Positions 1 through 7,378 of a stretch of 64,000 bases of DNA are shown here, one piece after another. Every line of letters begins with the position of its first letter. Within the stretch, counting starts at the first letter, position 1. The stretch covers positions 682,001 through 746,000 of the forward strand of contig JADKKA010000019.1 in NCBI GenBank assembly GCA_016720745.1, read 5' to 3'. Made by a program: the position numbers and the translations under genes. Under the pieces are notes generated by a model. It was not told the DNA's origin. It ran no database searches and was given only the letters and a program-made list of their open reading frames with translations. This DNA is from Chitinophagaceae bacterium. GTDB taxonomy: Bacteria; Bacteroidota; Bacteroidia; Chitinophagales; Chitinophagaceae.

Positions 1-537
1 ATTGGCCGGATCGATATCCTGGTTAATTGTGCCGGTATCTCACATATCGGTAAAGCAGATACAACCAGTGAACAGGATTTTGACCGCATTTTCCAGGTGA
101 ACGTAAAAGGAATTTATAATTGTCTCCATGCCGCTTTACCTATCATGCAGGAACAAAAATCCGGAGCCATCCTCAATATGGCATCCATTGCCAATCATGT
201 CGGTTTGCAGGATCGTTTTGCATATAGCATGAGTAAGGGAGCCGTAATGGGCATGACCCTTTCCGTGGCCCGTGATTATTTGTCATTTGGCATTCGCTGC
301 AATGCCATTTCTCCGGCAAGGGTACATACTTCTTTTGTAGATAATTTTCTGGCCAAAAATTACCCCGGAAGGGAAGAGGAGATGTTTAAAAAATTGTCCG
401 CCTCCCAGCCTATCGGCCGCATGGCCACACCAACTGAAGTGGCCCACCTGGTTTTATACCTCTGTTCTGAAGAAGCATCTTTTATCACGGGATGCGATTA
501 TCCTTTCGACGGAGGGTTTATTAATTTGAATAACTGA
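1..537 (+). CDS. SDR family oxidoreductase, 5' end outside window
   Basis: This is an NAD(P)-dependent short-chain dehydrogenase whose N-terminus (Rossmann TGxxxGxG motif) lies before the window. The frame is open from base 1, so the first visible residues belong to the gene and the internal GTG at 97 is not its start. Visible family features are the NAG motif (LVNCAG), the catalytic serine in NMASIAN, the YxxxK pair (YSMSK) and a C-terminal FDGG motif. It ends 22 bp before an FAH-family hydrolase on the same strand, and a second SDR follows. An SDR + FAH hydrolase + SDR set is typical of non-phosphorylating L-fucose or L-rhamnose oxidation, where one SDR oxidises a 2-keto-3-deoxy sugar acid. 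That substrate is inferred from context only; FabG-like alternatives remain possible. Confidence 0.9.
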   Translation: MGRIDILVNCAGISHIGKADTTSEQDFDRIFQVNVKGIYNCLHAALPIMQEQKSGAILNMASIANHVGLQDRFAYSMSKGAVMGMTLSVARDYLSFGIRCNAISPARVHTSFVDNFLAKNYPGREEEMFKKLSASQPIGRMATPTEVAHLVLYLCSEEASFITGCDYPFDGGFINLNN

Positions 538-559
538 TCATTGAACTAATAACAGCAAC

Positions 560-1418
560 ATGAAGCTCATTCGTTTTGGAGAAGTCGGAAAAGAAAAACC
601 CGGTGTACATATTAATGGAGTGGATTACGATGTATCCGGTTTTATCCAGGATTTTAATGCCCCCTTTTTTGAAAATGGCGGATTGCCCCACCTGGGATGG
701 ATGCTGGATCAGCATCGCGACATGTTACGCAAAGTCCCCGAGGGAAGCCGCATCGGTTGCCCAGTCGCCAACCCATCAAAAATTGTCTGCATCGGTTTAA
801 ACTATGCTGATCATGCAAAGGAAACCGGAGCTACTCCGCCTGCGGAACCGGTGATTTTCATGAAAGCCACCAGTTCTATCACGGGACCTTATGATCCCAT
901 TATCATTCCACGTGATTCCGTAAAAACCGACTGGGAAGTGGAACTGGCCGTAGTCATTGGCAAAAAAGCCAGTTATGTGGAAGAGGCCAATGCCATGGAT
1001 CATGTAGTGGGATATGTATTACATAATGATGTCAGTGAAAGGGCTTTTCAACTTGGAAATGGGTGGCACCTGGGACAAGGGCAAGGGATGCGATAGTTTT
1101 GCCCCACTGGGACCCTGGCTGGTAACAAAAGATGAAATTACAGATGTGAACCAGCTTCGGTTATGGCTCACTGTGAATGATAAAAAGATGCAGGATGGCA
1201 CAACCGCCAATCTCATCTTTAATATTCCATTTTTGATCAGCTATGTGTCCCGCTTCATGACATTACTGCCAGGAGATATTATTTCAACAGGTACACCGGC
1301 CGGGGTCGGACTCGGTTTCAATCCGCCTGTTTATTTGAAACCAGGTGATGTGGTGGAACTGGGTATTGACGGCTTGGGCATATCGAAACAGACCTGTGTG
1401 GAATGGAGGAGAGGCTAA
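560..1418 (+). pseudogene. FAH-family hydrolase interrupted by a +1 frameshift
   Basis: The gene encodes a fumarylacetoacetate hydrolase-family enzyme of about 285 residues, such as 2,4-diketo-3-deoxy-L-fuconate hydrolase or ureidoglycolate lyase-like. These enzymes cleave C-C bonds of acylpyruvates using a divalent metal. The N-terminal part contains the GLNYADHA motif and the metal-binding ExE region (WEVELAVVIG, NDVSERAFQL). Reading then has to move one base forward at about 1053-1056, where ...RAFQL joins EMGGTWDKGKG in the next frame. It continues through FAPLGPWLVT and the family signature ISTGTPAGVGLG to a stop at 1416-1418. Read straight through, frame 1 stops at 1096 and loses half of the fold. 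One extra base (T or G in CTTGG) explains this. It may be a real inactivating mutation or an assembly error, since both halves are otherwise intact. Confidence 0.85.
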
Positions 1419-1751
1419 TGGCGAGTGGTGAGTGGCAAGCAGCGAGTAGGGTTCAGAAGATGGGGGCCAGATAGCTATCGGTAGGGGAATGGGGTTCGGG
1501 TGTTATTTTATTTTGAATTTTAAATGTTGAATGTTGAATTGGATAAAATGAGCATTTTCTTATTCAACAAACGTAGCCGTTTAAGAGACTGATAGACTGA
1601 TAGACTGATGACTGTCGACTGATGGCTGCCGATGGCTGCCGACTATTGACTCTCGACTATCGACTCTCGACTATCGACTAATAACTCTCGACTTCAACGC
1701 TGAAAAAAAGTACAACAACCAACTACTCTACAAACGCTAAAAACTAACAGC
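1419..1751. repeat. Gene-free stretch with three short-word tandem arrays
   Basis: No gene is visible. Three arrays with about 7-bp periodicity lie in succession. 1420-1451 repeats words like GCGAGTG/GTGAGTG directly after the FAH stop. About 1508-1542 repeats TGTTGAA/TTTTGAA words. 1586-1694 holds roughly fifteen GACTNNN words (GACTGAT, GACTGTC, GACTATC, GACTCTC). The same word families recur elsewhere in the window. Confidence 0.8.
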
Positions 1752-2534
1752 ATGGATCTAGGTTTACAAAACAAGGTCATTATCGTCACCGGCGGTGCCA
1801 AAGGAATCGGAGAAGGTATTGCAGTAGTATTGGCAAAAGAAGGTGCACAGGTAGTCATTGTGGGAAGAAATGCGGCAGACAATGAAAAAACAGTACAGGC
1901 CATTCTGGCTGCCGGCGGAAAAGCCGTTGGTATACAGGCTGAGTTATCCCTGCCCGCAGAATGTGAGCAGGCGGTAAAAACAGTGACCGATCTTTTTGGA
2001 CACATTGATGGTTTGGTGAATAATGCCGGGGTAAATGACGGCGTAGGATTGGAAAGCGGGAATTATGAGAAGTTCATGGCCTCCCTGCACAAAAACCTGG
2101 TGCATTATTATTTAATGGCACAGTATGCGCTGCCCTGGCTCAAACAGAGCAAAGGCAGTATTGTTAATATTACTTCCAAAACTGCGGAAACCGGCCAGGG
2201 CAATACTTCTGCTTATGCTGCCGCGAATGGTGGCCGCAATGCACTTACCCGTGAGTGGGCAGTTGAATTACTCAAGTATGGTATACGGGTGAATGCGGTG
2301 GTAGTGGCTGAATGTTTTACTCCCCTCTACAAAACCTGGATCCAAACCTTTGCTGAGCCAGAGAAGAAATTGCAGGAGATTGCCGATAAAATTCCATTCG
2401 AAAAAAGAATGACCACCGCCGAAGAACTGGCCAATGCCGTTGCCTTTTTGTTATCGGAAAGATCCAGTCATACCACCGGCCAGCTCATCCATGTGGATGG
2501 AGGCTATGTGCACCTCGACCGCGCACTTTTATAA
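1752..2534 (+). CDS. SDR family oxidoreductase, L-fucose dehydrogenase-like
   Basis: This is a 260-residue classical-length SDR. The cofactor motif TGGAKGIG is at residues 13-20, NNAG at 90-93 and the catalytic serine at 142 (NITSK). The active-site tyrosine is Y155, but the residue four positions on, normally the essential lysine of YxxxK, is asparagine (YAAAN, N159). The rest of that helix (GGRNALTREWA) and the C-terminal HVDGGYVH look intact. Its position after an SDR and an FAH hydrolase fits a sugar-oxidation operon, with this enzyme as the entry L-fucose (or similar) dehydrogenase; that is inference. The start is the ATG at 1752, giving the usual short N-terminal strand. The N-for-K change could mean altered chemistry, a subfamily trait or loss of activity. 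Confidence 0.85.
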   Translation: MDLGLQNKVIIVTGGAKGIGEGIAVVLAKEGAQVVIVGRNAADNEKTVQAILAAGGKAVGIQAELSLPAECEQAVKTVTDLFGHIDGLVNNAGVNDGVGLESGNYEKFMASLHKNLVHYYLMAQYALPWLKQSKGSIVNITSKTAETGQGNTSAYAAANGGRNALTREWAVELLKYGIRVNAVVVAECFTPLYKTWIQTFAEPEKKLQEIADKIPFEKRMTTAEELANAVAFLLSERSSHTTGQLIHVDGGYVHLDRALL

Positions 2535-2542
2535 GTAAACTG

Positions 2543-2550
2543 TAAATTTG
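2543..2550 (+). promoter_or_regulatory. Possible -7 element (TAAATTTG) 4 nt before the next ATG
   Basis: The octamer matches the Bacteroidota -7 consensus TAnnTTTG and ends at 2550; the next start codon is at 2555. If used, it would give an almost leaderless mRNA. No TTTG -33 box sits at the expected 19-20 bp spacing, so support is weak. Confidence 0.3.
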
Positions 2551-2554
2551 CAGG

Positions 2555-2971
2555 ATGAAGTTAATATGCTGTTCCCTGCTGTTGCATCTTTCCTTTCTGG
2601 CATTCTCACAGAACGATAGCACGCTCGTGCAGGCCAAATTATTTTTACCGGCAAATGTTATCAGAGGATTGTCGCCCACCCAGCCATTGGTCATTCATTA
2701 TATTAAGGAAGATGCTTCGGGCAAAATGCAAACAGGGAAATTCAATGCCAAAAAAGTCAAGGATAACCAGTATAACCTGGTGCTGAATAAAAACATGTAT
2801 TTCCGTCTTGTATTTGTAGCCGGTGAATACAGCGCCCAGTTGTTTTGTGTCGATAACCGTAAAGGCAATATACTGGAAGAATATGATTTCAATATTTTAC
2901 TCGAGAAGAAACGCTTTGATCCGGCGGATTTACAGTTCATGGCACCCTGTGTACAAAGGGAAGAAGAATAA
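2555..2971 (+). CDS. Secreted hypothetical protein, 138 aa
   Basis: No family is recognised. The N-terminus (MKLICCSLLLHLSFLAFSQ) is a signal peptide with probable cleavage near residue 19, so the product is exported to the periplasm or beyond. The mature part is about 119 residues, mixed hydrophilic with several beta-prone stretches and a Lys/Glu-rich end (EEKKRFDPAD and a final REEE). It lies 20 bp after the second SDR on the same strand and could be transcribed from it or from the weak -7 element at 2543. The gene is followed by two copies of a dispersed extragenic repeat. Confidence 0.7.
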   Translation: MKLICCSLLLHLSFLAFSQNDSTLVQAKLFLPANVIRGLSPTQPLVIHYIKEDASGKMQTGKFNAKKVKDNQYNLVLNKNMYFRLVFVAGEYSAQLFCVDNRKGNILEEYDFNILLEKKRFDPADLQFMAPCVQREEE

Positions 2972-2985
2972 AATAGAACCATCAG

Positions 2986-3082
2986 TGTCATGCTGAGCTT
3001 GTCGAAGCATGATTCGCAGAACGCTAACCCTTCCCCGGCGAGAACAATCATTGTCATGCTGAGCTTGTCGAAGCAAGACTGA
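2986..3082. repeat. Two copies of a CATGCT...GTCGAAGCA extragenic repeat
   Basis: The phrase TGTCATGCTGAGCTTGTCG begins at about 2988 and 3054. The first copy is flanked by the inverted ends CATGCT and AGCATG, so it could fold as a short hairpin. The second diverges after AAGCA. From general knowledge, this phrase occurs between genes in many environmental bacterial genomes; its function is unknown. Confidence 0.7.
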
Positions 3083-3103
3083 ATGTACCGCTGACGATAA
3101 CCC

Positions 3104-3515
3104 TTCCCCAACGATGTCTCGCCTTGTGCTACATTCCGGGAGGTATAAGAGGTTAATGGCGGACTCGTAGGAAAATCAGTATTTACCAATAGTTGAAATG
3201 ACTCTTGGATTCTTTGCCTCCCCACTACGTTACAAATCCTACTTCCAATACGTATTACCTCTTATTTGGGTGAATATGATTCCATAAGATGATAAAGGTC
3301 ATAGAATAGGGTGCTGCCTATACTTAATTTTACACCCGTTAAAAGCTGGCACTGAAACAATTGTCGGCGCAAAATCCGAATCAAATGCAAAATCCACTCC
3401 GAACCAGCTATCATACCTGGTATAATCCTTAAATGCAGTTTTCACTTCGCTGCAACCGGAAATATTCCGGAGCCTGATTGACAGGCTGCTATTTTTTACT
3501 TCTAAATTTTAAGTT
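3104..3515 (+). promoter_or_regulatory. Long leader A, paralogous to the leader at 4096-4510
   Basis: This ~410 bp non-coding leader precedes the gene at 3516. It shares ordered blocks with the leader of the gene at 4511: CCCAACGATGTCTCGCC, GCNGACTCGT, CAATACGTATTACCTCTTA, GATNATANAGGTCATAG, CTGGTANAATCCTTAA, a GGAAATNTTCCGGA palindrome and a terminal CTCTAAATTTT just before ATG. Retention of blocks separated by diverged sequence suggests a duplicated regulatory region or structured 5' UTR. Confidence 0.55.
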
Positions 3516-3950
3516 ATGCGACGCATATTCGTATCCGCTATTCTGCTGCTGGCCTTCATCTTATTTATTACAATACAGTCAAGGGCGCAAAATCCCGCAG
3601 TAAATAAAGAAGGTATTACAACTGCTTTTTCTCAGATCTATGAAAACTTAAATCCTGCCAAAAGCCTTCTGCCCGTCACCGACCTGACTAAAATTTCAGC
3701 GGCCAGTATGCAGGTATTCCCTAACCCGGTAAAAGGACCGCTGGTTACCATACAGATTGAAACCGAACAACCCGGACTTCATGTAGTAAAACTGTTCAAT
3801 GAATTCAGTAAGCAACTGAAAAGTATGAATGTTACCCTGGTACGTGGTAGTCAGTCTATCTTATTCGAACTGGGTGAACTGGCTCCTGGGTATTATTCAA
3901 TTCAGGTCAGCGGAAATTTCAGTAAAGCAATGACGCTGCTGGTGAAGTGA
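3516..3950 (+). CDS. Short T9SS-sorted protein, apparent mosaic of its two neighbours
   Basis: This 144-residue protein has a signal peptide (MRRIFVSAILLLAFILFITI, probable cleavage after SRA) and then only about 40 residues before a complete type IX secretion C-terminal sorting domain (from about residue 67, starting MQVFPNPVKGPLVTIQIE and ending FSKAMTLLVK). The N-terminal ~55 residues align with the gene at 4511 (MRRIxVSAIxLLA, then N..NPAKSLLP against VNSAKGLLIP). The C-terminal domain is nearly the same as that of the gene at 5421. It therefore looks like a recombinant that kept one gene's promoter, leader and head and another gene's secretion tail. With almost no cargo it may be a remnant, or a small surface-attached protein. 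Confidence 0.75.
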   Translation: MRRIFVSAILLLAFILFITIQSRAQNPAVNKEGITTAFSQIYENLNPAKSLLPVTDLTKISAASMQVFPNPVKGPLVTIQIETEQPGLHVVKLFNEFSKQLKSMNVTLVRGSQSILFELGELAPGYYSIQVSGNFSKAMTLLVK

Positions 3951-4095
3951 TTTATATCCTTTGTTGCTTCTTTTTCTCCCGTTTATTTCCGGATGAGAAT
4001 AATAATAGTAAGGTCTCCGAAGTTGATGACTGGGGGCCTTTTTTAATTTTAAATGATTCTCTCATGCCCGCTTTCGCATTCGGCACTCACCCGAT
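3951..4095. other. Spacer with nothing recognisable
   Basis: No gene, RNA or repeat is visible between the T9SS mosaic gene and the start of the second paralogous leader. A short GTG-initiated frame here (3947-4129) has no protein-like character. Confidence 0.6.
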
Positions 4096-4510
4096 AAGCA
4101 CTTTCCCAACGATGTCTCGCCATAGTTGATGTTTCTGGTTTACAGTAAGTCTGATGGCAGACTCGTCGACAAAGAAAAAAGGAATTGTTTCCCGCTACGG
4201 TGAATTATTATTTTCAATACGTATTACCTCTTAGTTTTCAAACATTCCGTCATTGAATGATAGAGGTCATAGGGTTGCCATTTTGATGCAGATAATTTTA
4301 CAATCATTCATCACTGGCAGAATAACAATTGCCGGTTGAAAACCCGATTCATATGGAAAATCCATCACTTACCAGTTTTCATAACTGGTACAATCCTTAA
4401 CCGCAGATTTCCATTCTTATGCATCTGGAAATTTTCCGGACTTGTTCTTCTGAAAGCGATCCTTGTACCTGCTTGATGTCTACTTTTTAATCACCTCTAA
4501 ATTTTTTGTT
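4096..4510 (+). promoter_or_regulatory. Long leader B, paralogous to the leader at 3104-3515
   Basis: This is the second copy of the duplicated leader. It contains the same ordered blocks, including the TACGTA-centred CAATACGTATTACCTCTTA and the CTCTAAATTTT immediately before the ATG at 4511. Overall identity is moderate, with conserved islands. Confidence 0.55.
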
Positions 4511-5380
4511 ATGCGGCGCATTCTTGTATCTGCAATAATTCTCCTGGCCATCACTTTAATTACAATTAATCCGGCAAGGTCTCAGAATATTGCCATCAAT
4601 ACCGATGGCAGTACTCCCGATGTTTCTGCCATGCTGGATATTGTAAATTCCGCAAAAGGATTGCTAATCCCTAGAGTATCCCTGACCTCCACCACTGATG
4701 CTGCAACAATTGCCACTCCGGCAACCAGTTTGCTGGTATATAATACGAATGCATCAATTACGGGTGACTATGCTACCGGCATAGGGTATTATTATAATTC
4801 CGGTACAAGTGGTTCACCTTTCTGGAGAAGATTGGTTGGAGATGGAGAAGTAAGGTGGGATGATCTTCGCATTGTCCTGGACAATGGTTCAGATGCAGCT
4901 TCACTTAGTTACTTTTCCGGTGGGTCAGGACCACAAATCTGGTATTTCCGCGATAACGGTACCTTGGAATCTATGTCATTCACCGTGCAATTGCCTCATA
5001 CATGGAAGGAAGGTACTACCATCTATCCGCACCTGCACTGGGCTCCAAAGGGAACCAGAACCGGTGATGTTGAATGGAACTTTGAATACACCTGGGCAAA
5101 TTATGATGCTGTTACACCGGAAGTTTTTCCTGCGATTGCCACAAATACTGTTGTTGCAGCCGGTCCTTTCACTGCCAATACGCATAGGATTACAGCACTG
5201 TCTGCCGCAAATGCCGGTTTGGATGCCACCGGAAAGAAAATATCCAGTATCCTGATTTGCCGGCTCTGGAGAAATTCTAATAACAGCAATGATACTTATA
5301 ATGATTACGCAGGTCTTTTATTTGTTGACTTCCACATACAGGTGGATGGATGGGGTAGCCGTGAAGTGTTTGTGAAATAA
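4511..5380 (+). CDS. Secreted protein with AMLDI-GLLIPR repeat head, 289 aa
   Basis: The start at 4511 is chosen over an upstream ATG at 4463 because it gives a clean signal peptide (MRRILVSAIILLAI, cleavage near ARSQ) and matches the paralogue at 3516. After cleavage comes a motif common in exported Bacteroidota proteins resembling tail-fibre or collar repeats: GSTPDVSAMLDI, then NSAKGLLIPRVSLTST. The remainder (about residues 100-289) is a beta-rich region with aromatic-rich strands such as WKEGTTIYPHLHWAP and ending DGWGSREVFVK. I do not recognise the domain; there is no T9SS tail. A cell-surface or extracellular role is likely, function unknown. Confidence 0.75.
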   Translation: MRRILVSAIILLAITLITINPARSQNIAINTDGSTPDVSAMLDIVNSAKGLLIPRVSLTSTTDAATIATPATSLLVYNTNASITGDYATGIGYYYNSGTSGSPFWRRLVGDGEVRWDDLRIVLDNGSDAASLSYFSGGSGPQIWYFRDNGTLESMSFTVQLPHTWKEGTTIYPHLHWAPKGTRTGDVEWNFEYTWANYDAVTPEVFPAIATNTVVAAGPFTANTHRITALSAANAGLDATGKKISSILICRLWRNSNNSNDTYNDYAGLLFVDFHIQVDGWGSREVFVK

Positions 5381-5420
5381 TTGACAAAAGGTATTTCATG
5401 TCAACTTAAATAAAAAAGTC

Positions 5421-6794
5421 ATGTTACTTAATTATATCAATAAAGTCTGGACCAGCTTTTTCCTTATAATGGTTCTGACGCAGGCCACCCAAGCCCAGGG
5501 GATTGTAACTACATCCGGTGGAAACCTGGTTGCAAACGGTACTGTAAAACTGGTCATGAATAACAGCGGATTCACCAATAACGGAACCTTTACAGCCGGA
5601 AACAGCAGCCTGGTATTTACAGGGAATCAGGCTACTTCGGGTTCATTTATTGCAGGCTCCTCCAGCACGGGTTTGTATAACCTGGTTTTGAATAAGACGG
5701 CCAATGGGATGCAACTAAACCGCGATATCAGTATTAGTAATTCATTGCTGTTTACAAGCGGTGACAGTCTTTTTCTGAATAACCAGATTATTGATTTGGG
5801 TAGTACCGGCTTCCTGAGCGGAGAATCACAGGCTAGCCGTTTAACTGGTAGAAATGGAGGATATATCCAGGCAACTGCGAATTTAAATGCACCCGTTTCC
5901 GTTAACCCGGGAAACCTGGGATTCACCATCACCAGTGCCGCCAATCCGGGACTTACCACAATTCGCAGAGGACATCAGCAGCAATCAGGCGCTTCAGCAC
6001 TACGGTATTATGATATTACACCCGCCAATAACAGCGGACTAAATGCAGAAATTGTAATAAATTATTTTCACCCTGAATTGCTGTCAATTCCGGAAGGGAA
6101 CCTCGGGATCTTTTACAGTTCCAACGGTGGTACTATCTGGACCAACCTTGGTCTGACCAGCCTCAATACAATCAGTGATTATATTACCAGGGATGCTGTG
6201 AATACTTTCAGCAGATTTACCCTCGCCAATGTGAGTGAACCACTTTCTGTCAAGCTGCTGCAGTTCAAAGGAATTTATTACGGAGGAGCCACCCGTCTCG
6301 ATTGGATTACAGGTGCAGAAATTCAGAGCGATCATTTTGAAATAGAGCGGTCTTCAGATGGGCTGCATTTTGAAAGGATCGGAACAATACTGGCAGCCGG
6401 TAGTTCTTTTCAGGAATTATCCTATCATTTTATAGATAGCTCTCCCTATCCAGGATTAAATTATTATCGCCTCCGGCAAGTTGACCTGGATGGATCCGCG
6501 ACTTATTCTCCTCTGATCCGTATCATGGCCAATCCACCCTCCGGGGCCAATATGCAAATCTTCCCCAACCCGGTGAAAGGGCCATTGGTCACCATCCAGA
6601 TTGAAACAGATCAGCCTGGTGTACATACGATTAAGCTTTACAATGAGATCGGTAAGCTGCTGAAAAGCAGTACGATTACTCTCGCTCGCGGAAGCCAGTC
6701 CTTATTTTTTGAACTGGGAAGCCTGCTGCCCGGCTATTATACCATACAGGTTAGTGGCAACTTTAATAAATCAATGCCCCTGCTGGTGAAATAA
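5421..6794 (+). CDS. T9SS-sorted secreted beta-rich protein, 457 aa
   Basis: A signal peptide (residues 1-25, ending TQATQA) is followed by Gly/Asn/Ser/Thr-rich repeats (about 30-190) that look like a beta-helix or adhesin-type scaffold. Next comes a segment typical of Bacteroidota surface proteins (FEIERSSDGLHFERIGTI, then YYRLRQVDLDGS, about 300-365). The type IX sorting domain is at about 379-457 (MQIFPNPVKGPLVTIQIETD, ending LLVK). The protein should cross the outer membrane through the T9SS and be released or anchored to the surface. Its tail is almost the same as that of the short gene at 3516. It lies 40 bp behind the gene at 4511 and is followed by a strong terminator, so the two may be co-transcribed. 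Enzymatic activity is not evident. Confidence 0.85.
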   Translation: MLLNYINKVWTSFFLIMVLTQATQAQGIVTTSGGNLVANGTVKLVMNNSGFTNNGTFTAGNSSLVFTGNQATSGSFIAGSSSTGLYNLVLNKTANGMQLNRDISISNSLLFTSGDSLFLNNQIIDLGSTGFLSGESQASRLTGRNGGYIQATANLNAPVSVNPGNLGFTITSAANPGLTTIRRGHQQQSGASALRYYDITPANNSGLNAEIVINYFHPELLSIPEGNLGIFYSSNGGTIWTNLGLTSLNTISDYITRDAVNTFSRFTLANVSEPLSVKLLQFKGIYYGGATRLDWITGAEIQSDHFEIERSSDGLHFERIGTILAAGSSFQELSYHFIDSSPYPGLNYYRLRQVDLDGSATYSPLIRIMANPPSGANMQIFPNPVKGPLVTIQIETDQPGVHTIKLYNEIGKLLKSSTITLARGSQSLFFELGSLLPGYYTIQVSGNFNKSMPLLVK

Positions 6795-6874
6795 AATGCA
6801 GATGTATTTGCCGGAAAGCACGGATGCTGAATTTTGATCTGGTATTTAACAGTTTTTTTCTCCAATGATCGGGT

Positions 6875-6913
6875 AGGTCTCTGTCGTGATGAACTAGACA
6901 GAGACCTTTTTTG
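6875..6913 (+). terminator. Rho-independent terminator after the T9SS gene
   Basis: A perfect 11-bp stem (AGGTCTCTGTC pairing with GACAGAGACCT) with an 11-nt loop runs straight into a T tract at 6907-6912. Confidence 0.85.
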
Positions 6914-7079
6914 TCCTTTATAATTACAGGACCTGATCATCCTGAGTAGATTTTTTTTCTAGAAATAAAAAGATCAGGTTGGGCCATTTCACATTTGATG
7001 TATCAAGCCCGAAATGCTGTCAGCTAACTTTTGAATTTGGAGAAAAGAGATTTCTATATGATCCCTTTCGCAATTGATG

Positions 7080-7378
7080 TTCCCAAAACTTTATCTGCCG
7101 CTTTCCCGGCCGCAGGGTTGGGACCCGTATAAATAAAAAAGCCCCGCTTTGCAGCGAAGCGCTGTAGCCCGTACGGGATTCGAATGCCGACGAAGCTTAT
7201 CTTGTCGGCATCCCGACCGCATGTTTGGGACCCGTATAAATAAAAAAGCCCCGCTTTGCAGCGAAGCTCTGTAGCCCGTACGGGATTCGAATGCCGACGA
7301 AGCTTATCTTGTCGGCATCCCGACCGCATGGTTGGGACCCGTATAAATAAAAAAGCCCCGCTTTGCAGCGAAGCTCTG
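7080..7378 (-). repeat. 107-bp tandem array of truncated tRNA-Glu 3' ends with terminators
   Basis: Read on the minus strand downstream of tRNA-Glu, the same block recurs with exact 107-bp spacing (TTGGGACCC at 7118, 7225 and 7332; acceptor end at 7164, 7271 and, in the tRNA itself, 7378). A decayed further copy lies at 7080-7117. Each unit holds the tRNA T-arm 5' strand (ATACGGGT), an inserted ~44-nt segment with a GCCGAC/GTCGGC hairpin, the T-loop and 3' T-stem (TTCGAATCCCGT), the acceptor 3' strand (ACGGGCTA), and the native terminator with its T tract. The 5' half of the tRNA is absent from the units. Confidence 0.9.
7343..7374 (-). terminator. Terminator of tRNA-Glu
   Basis: On the minus strand AGCTTCGCT pairs with AGCGGGGCT (two G-U pairs) around a GCAA loop, followed by six T residues. 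The same terminator is repeated in each 107-bp unit, at about 7236-7267 and 7129-7160. Confidence 0.8.

Noticed and set aside
97..537. GTG at 97 as the start of the first SDR gene
   Set aside because: The frame is open to base 1 and the upstream residues contain the conserved NAG motif.
1014..1418. Independent 134-aa gene
   Set aside because: Its first residues are out-of-frame sequence; from about residue 15 it is the C-terminal half of the frameshifted FAH hydrolase.
3947..4129. 60-aa frame after the T9SS mosaic gene
   Set aside because: GTG start inside the preceding gene's end, low-complexity aromatic content, no support.
7054..7329. 91-aa minus-strand frame
   Set aside because: It is a translation of the tRNA-Glu-derived repeats.
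7118..7378. Extra tRNA genes or a CRISPR-like array
   Set aside because: The units lack the D- and anticodon arms and have no unique spacers; they are partial copies of the tRNA-Glu 3' end.
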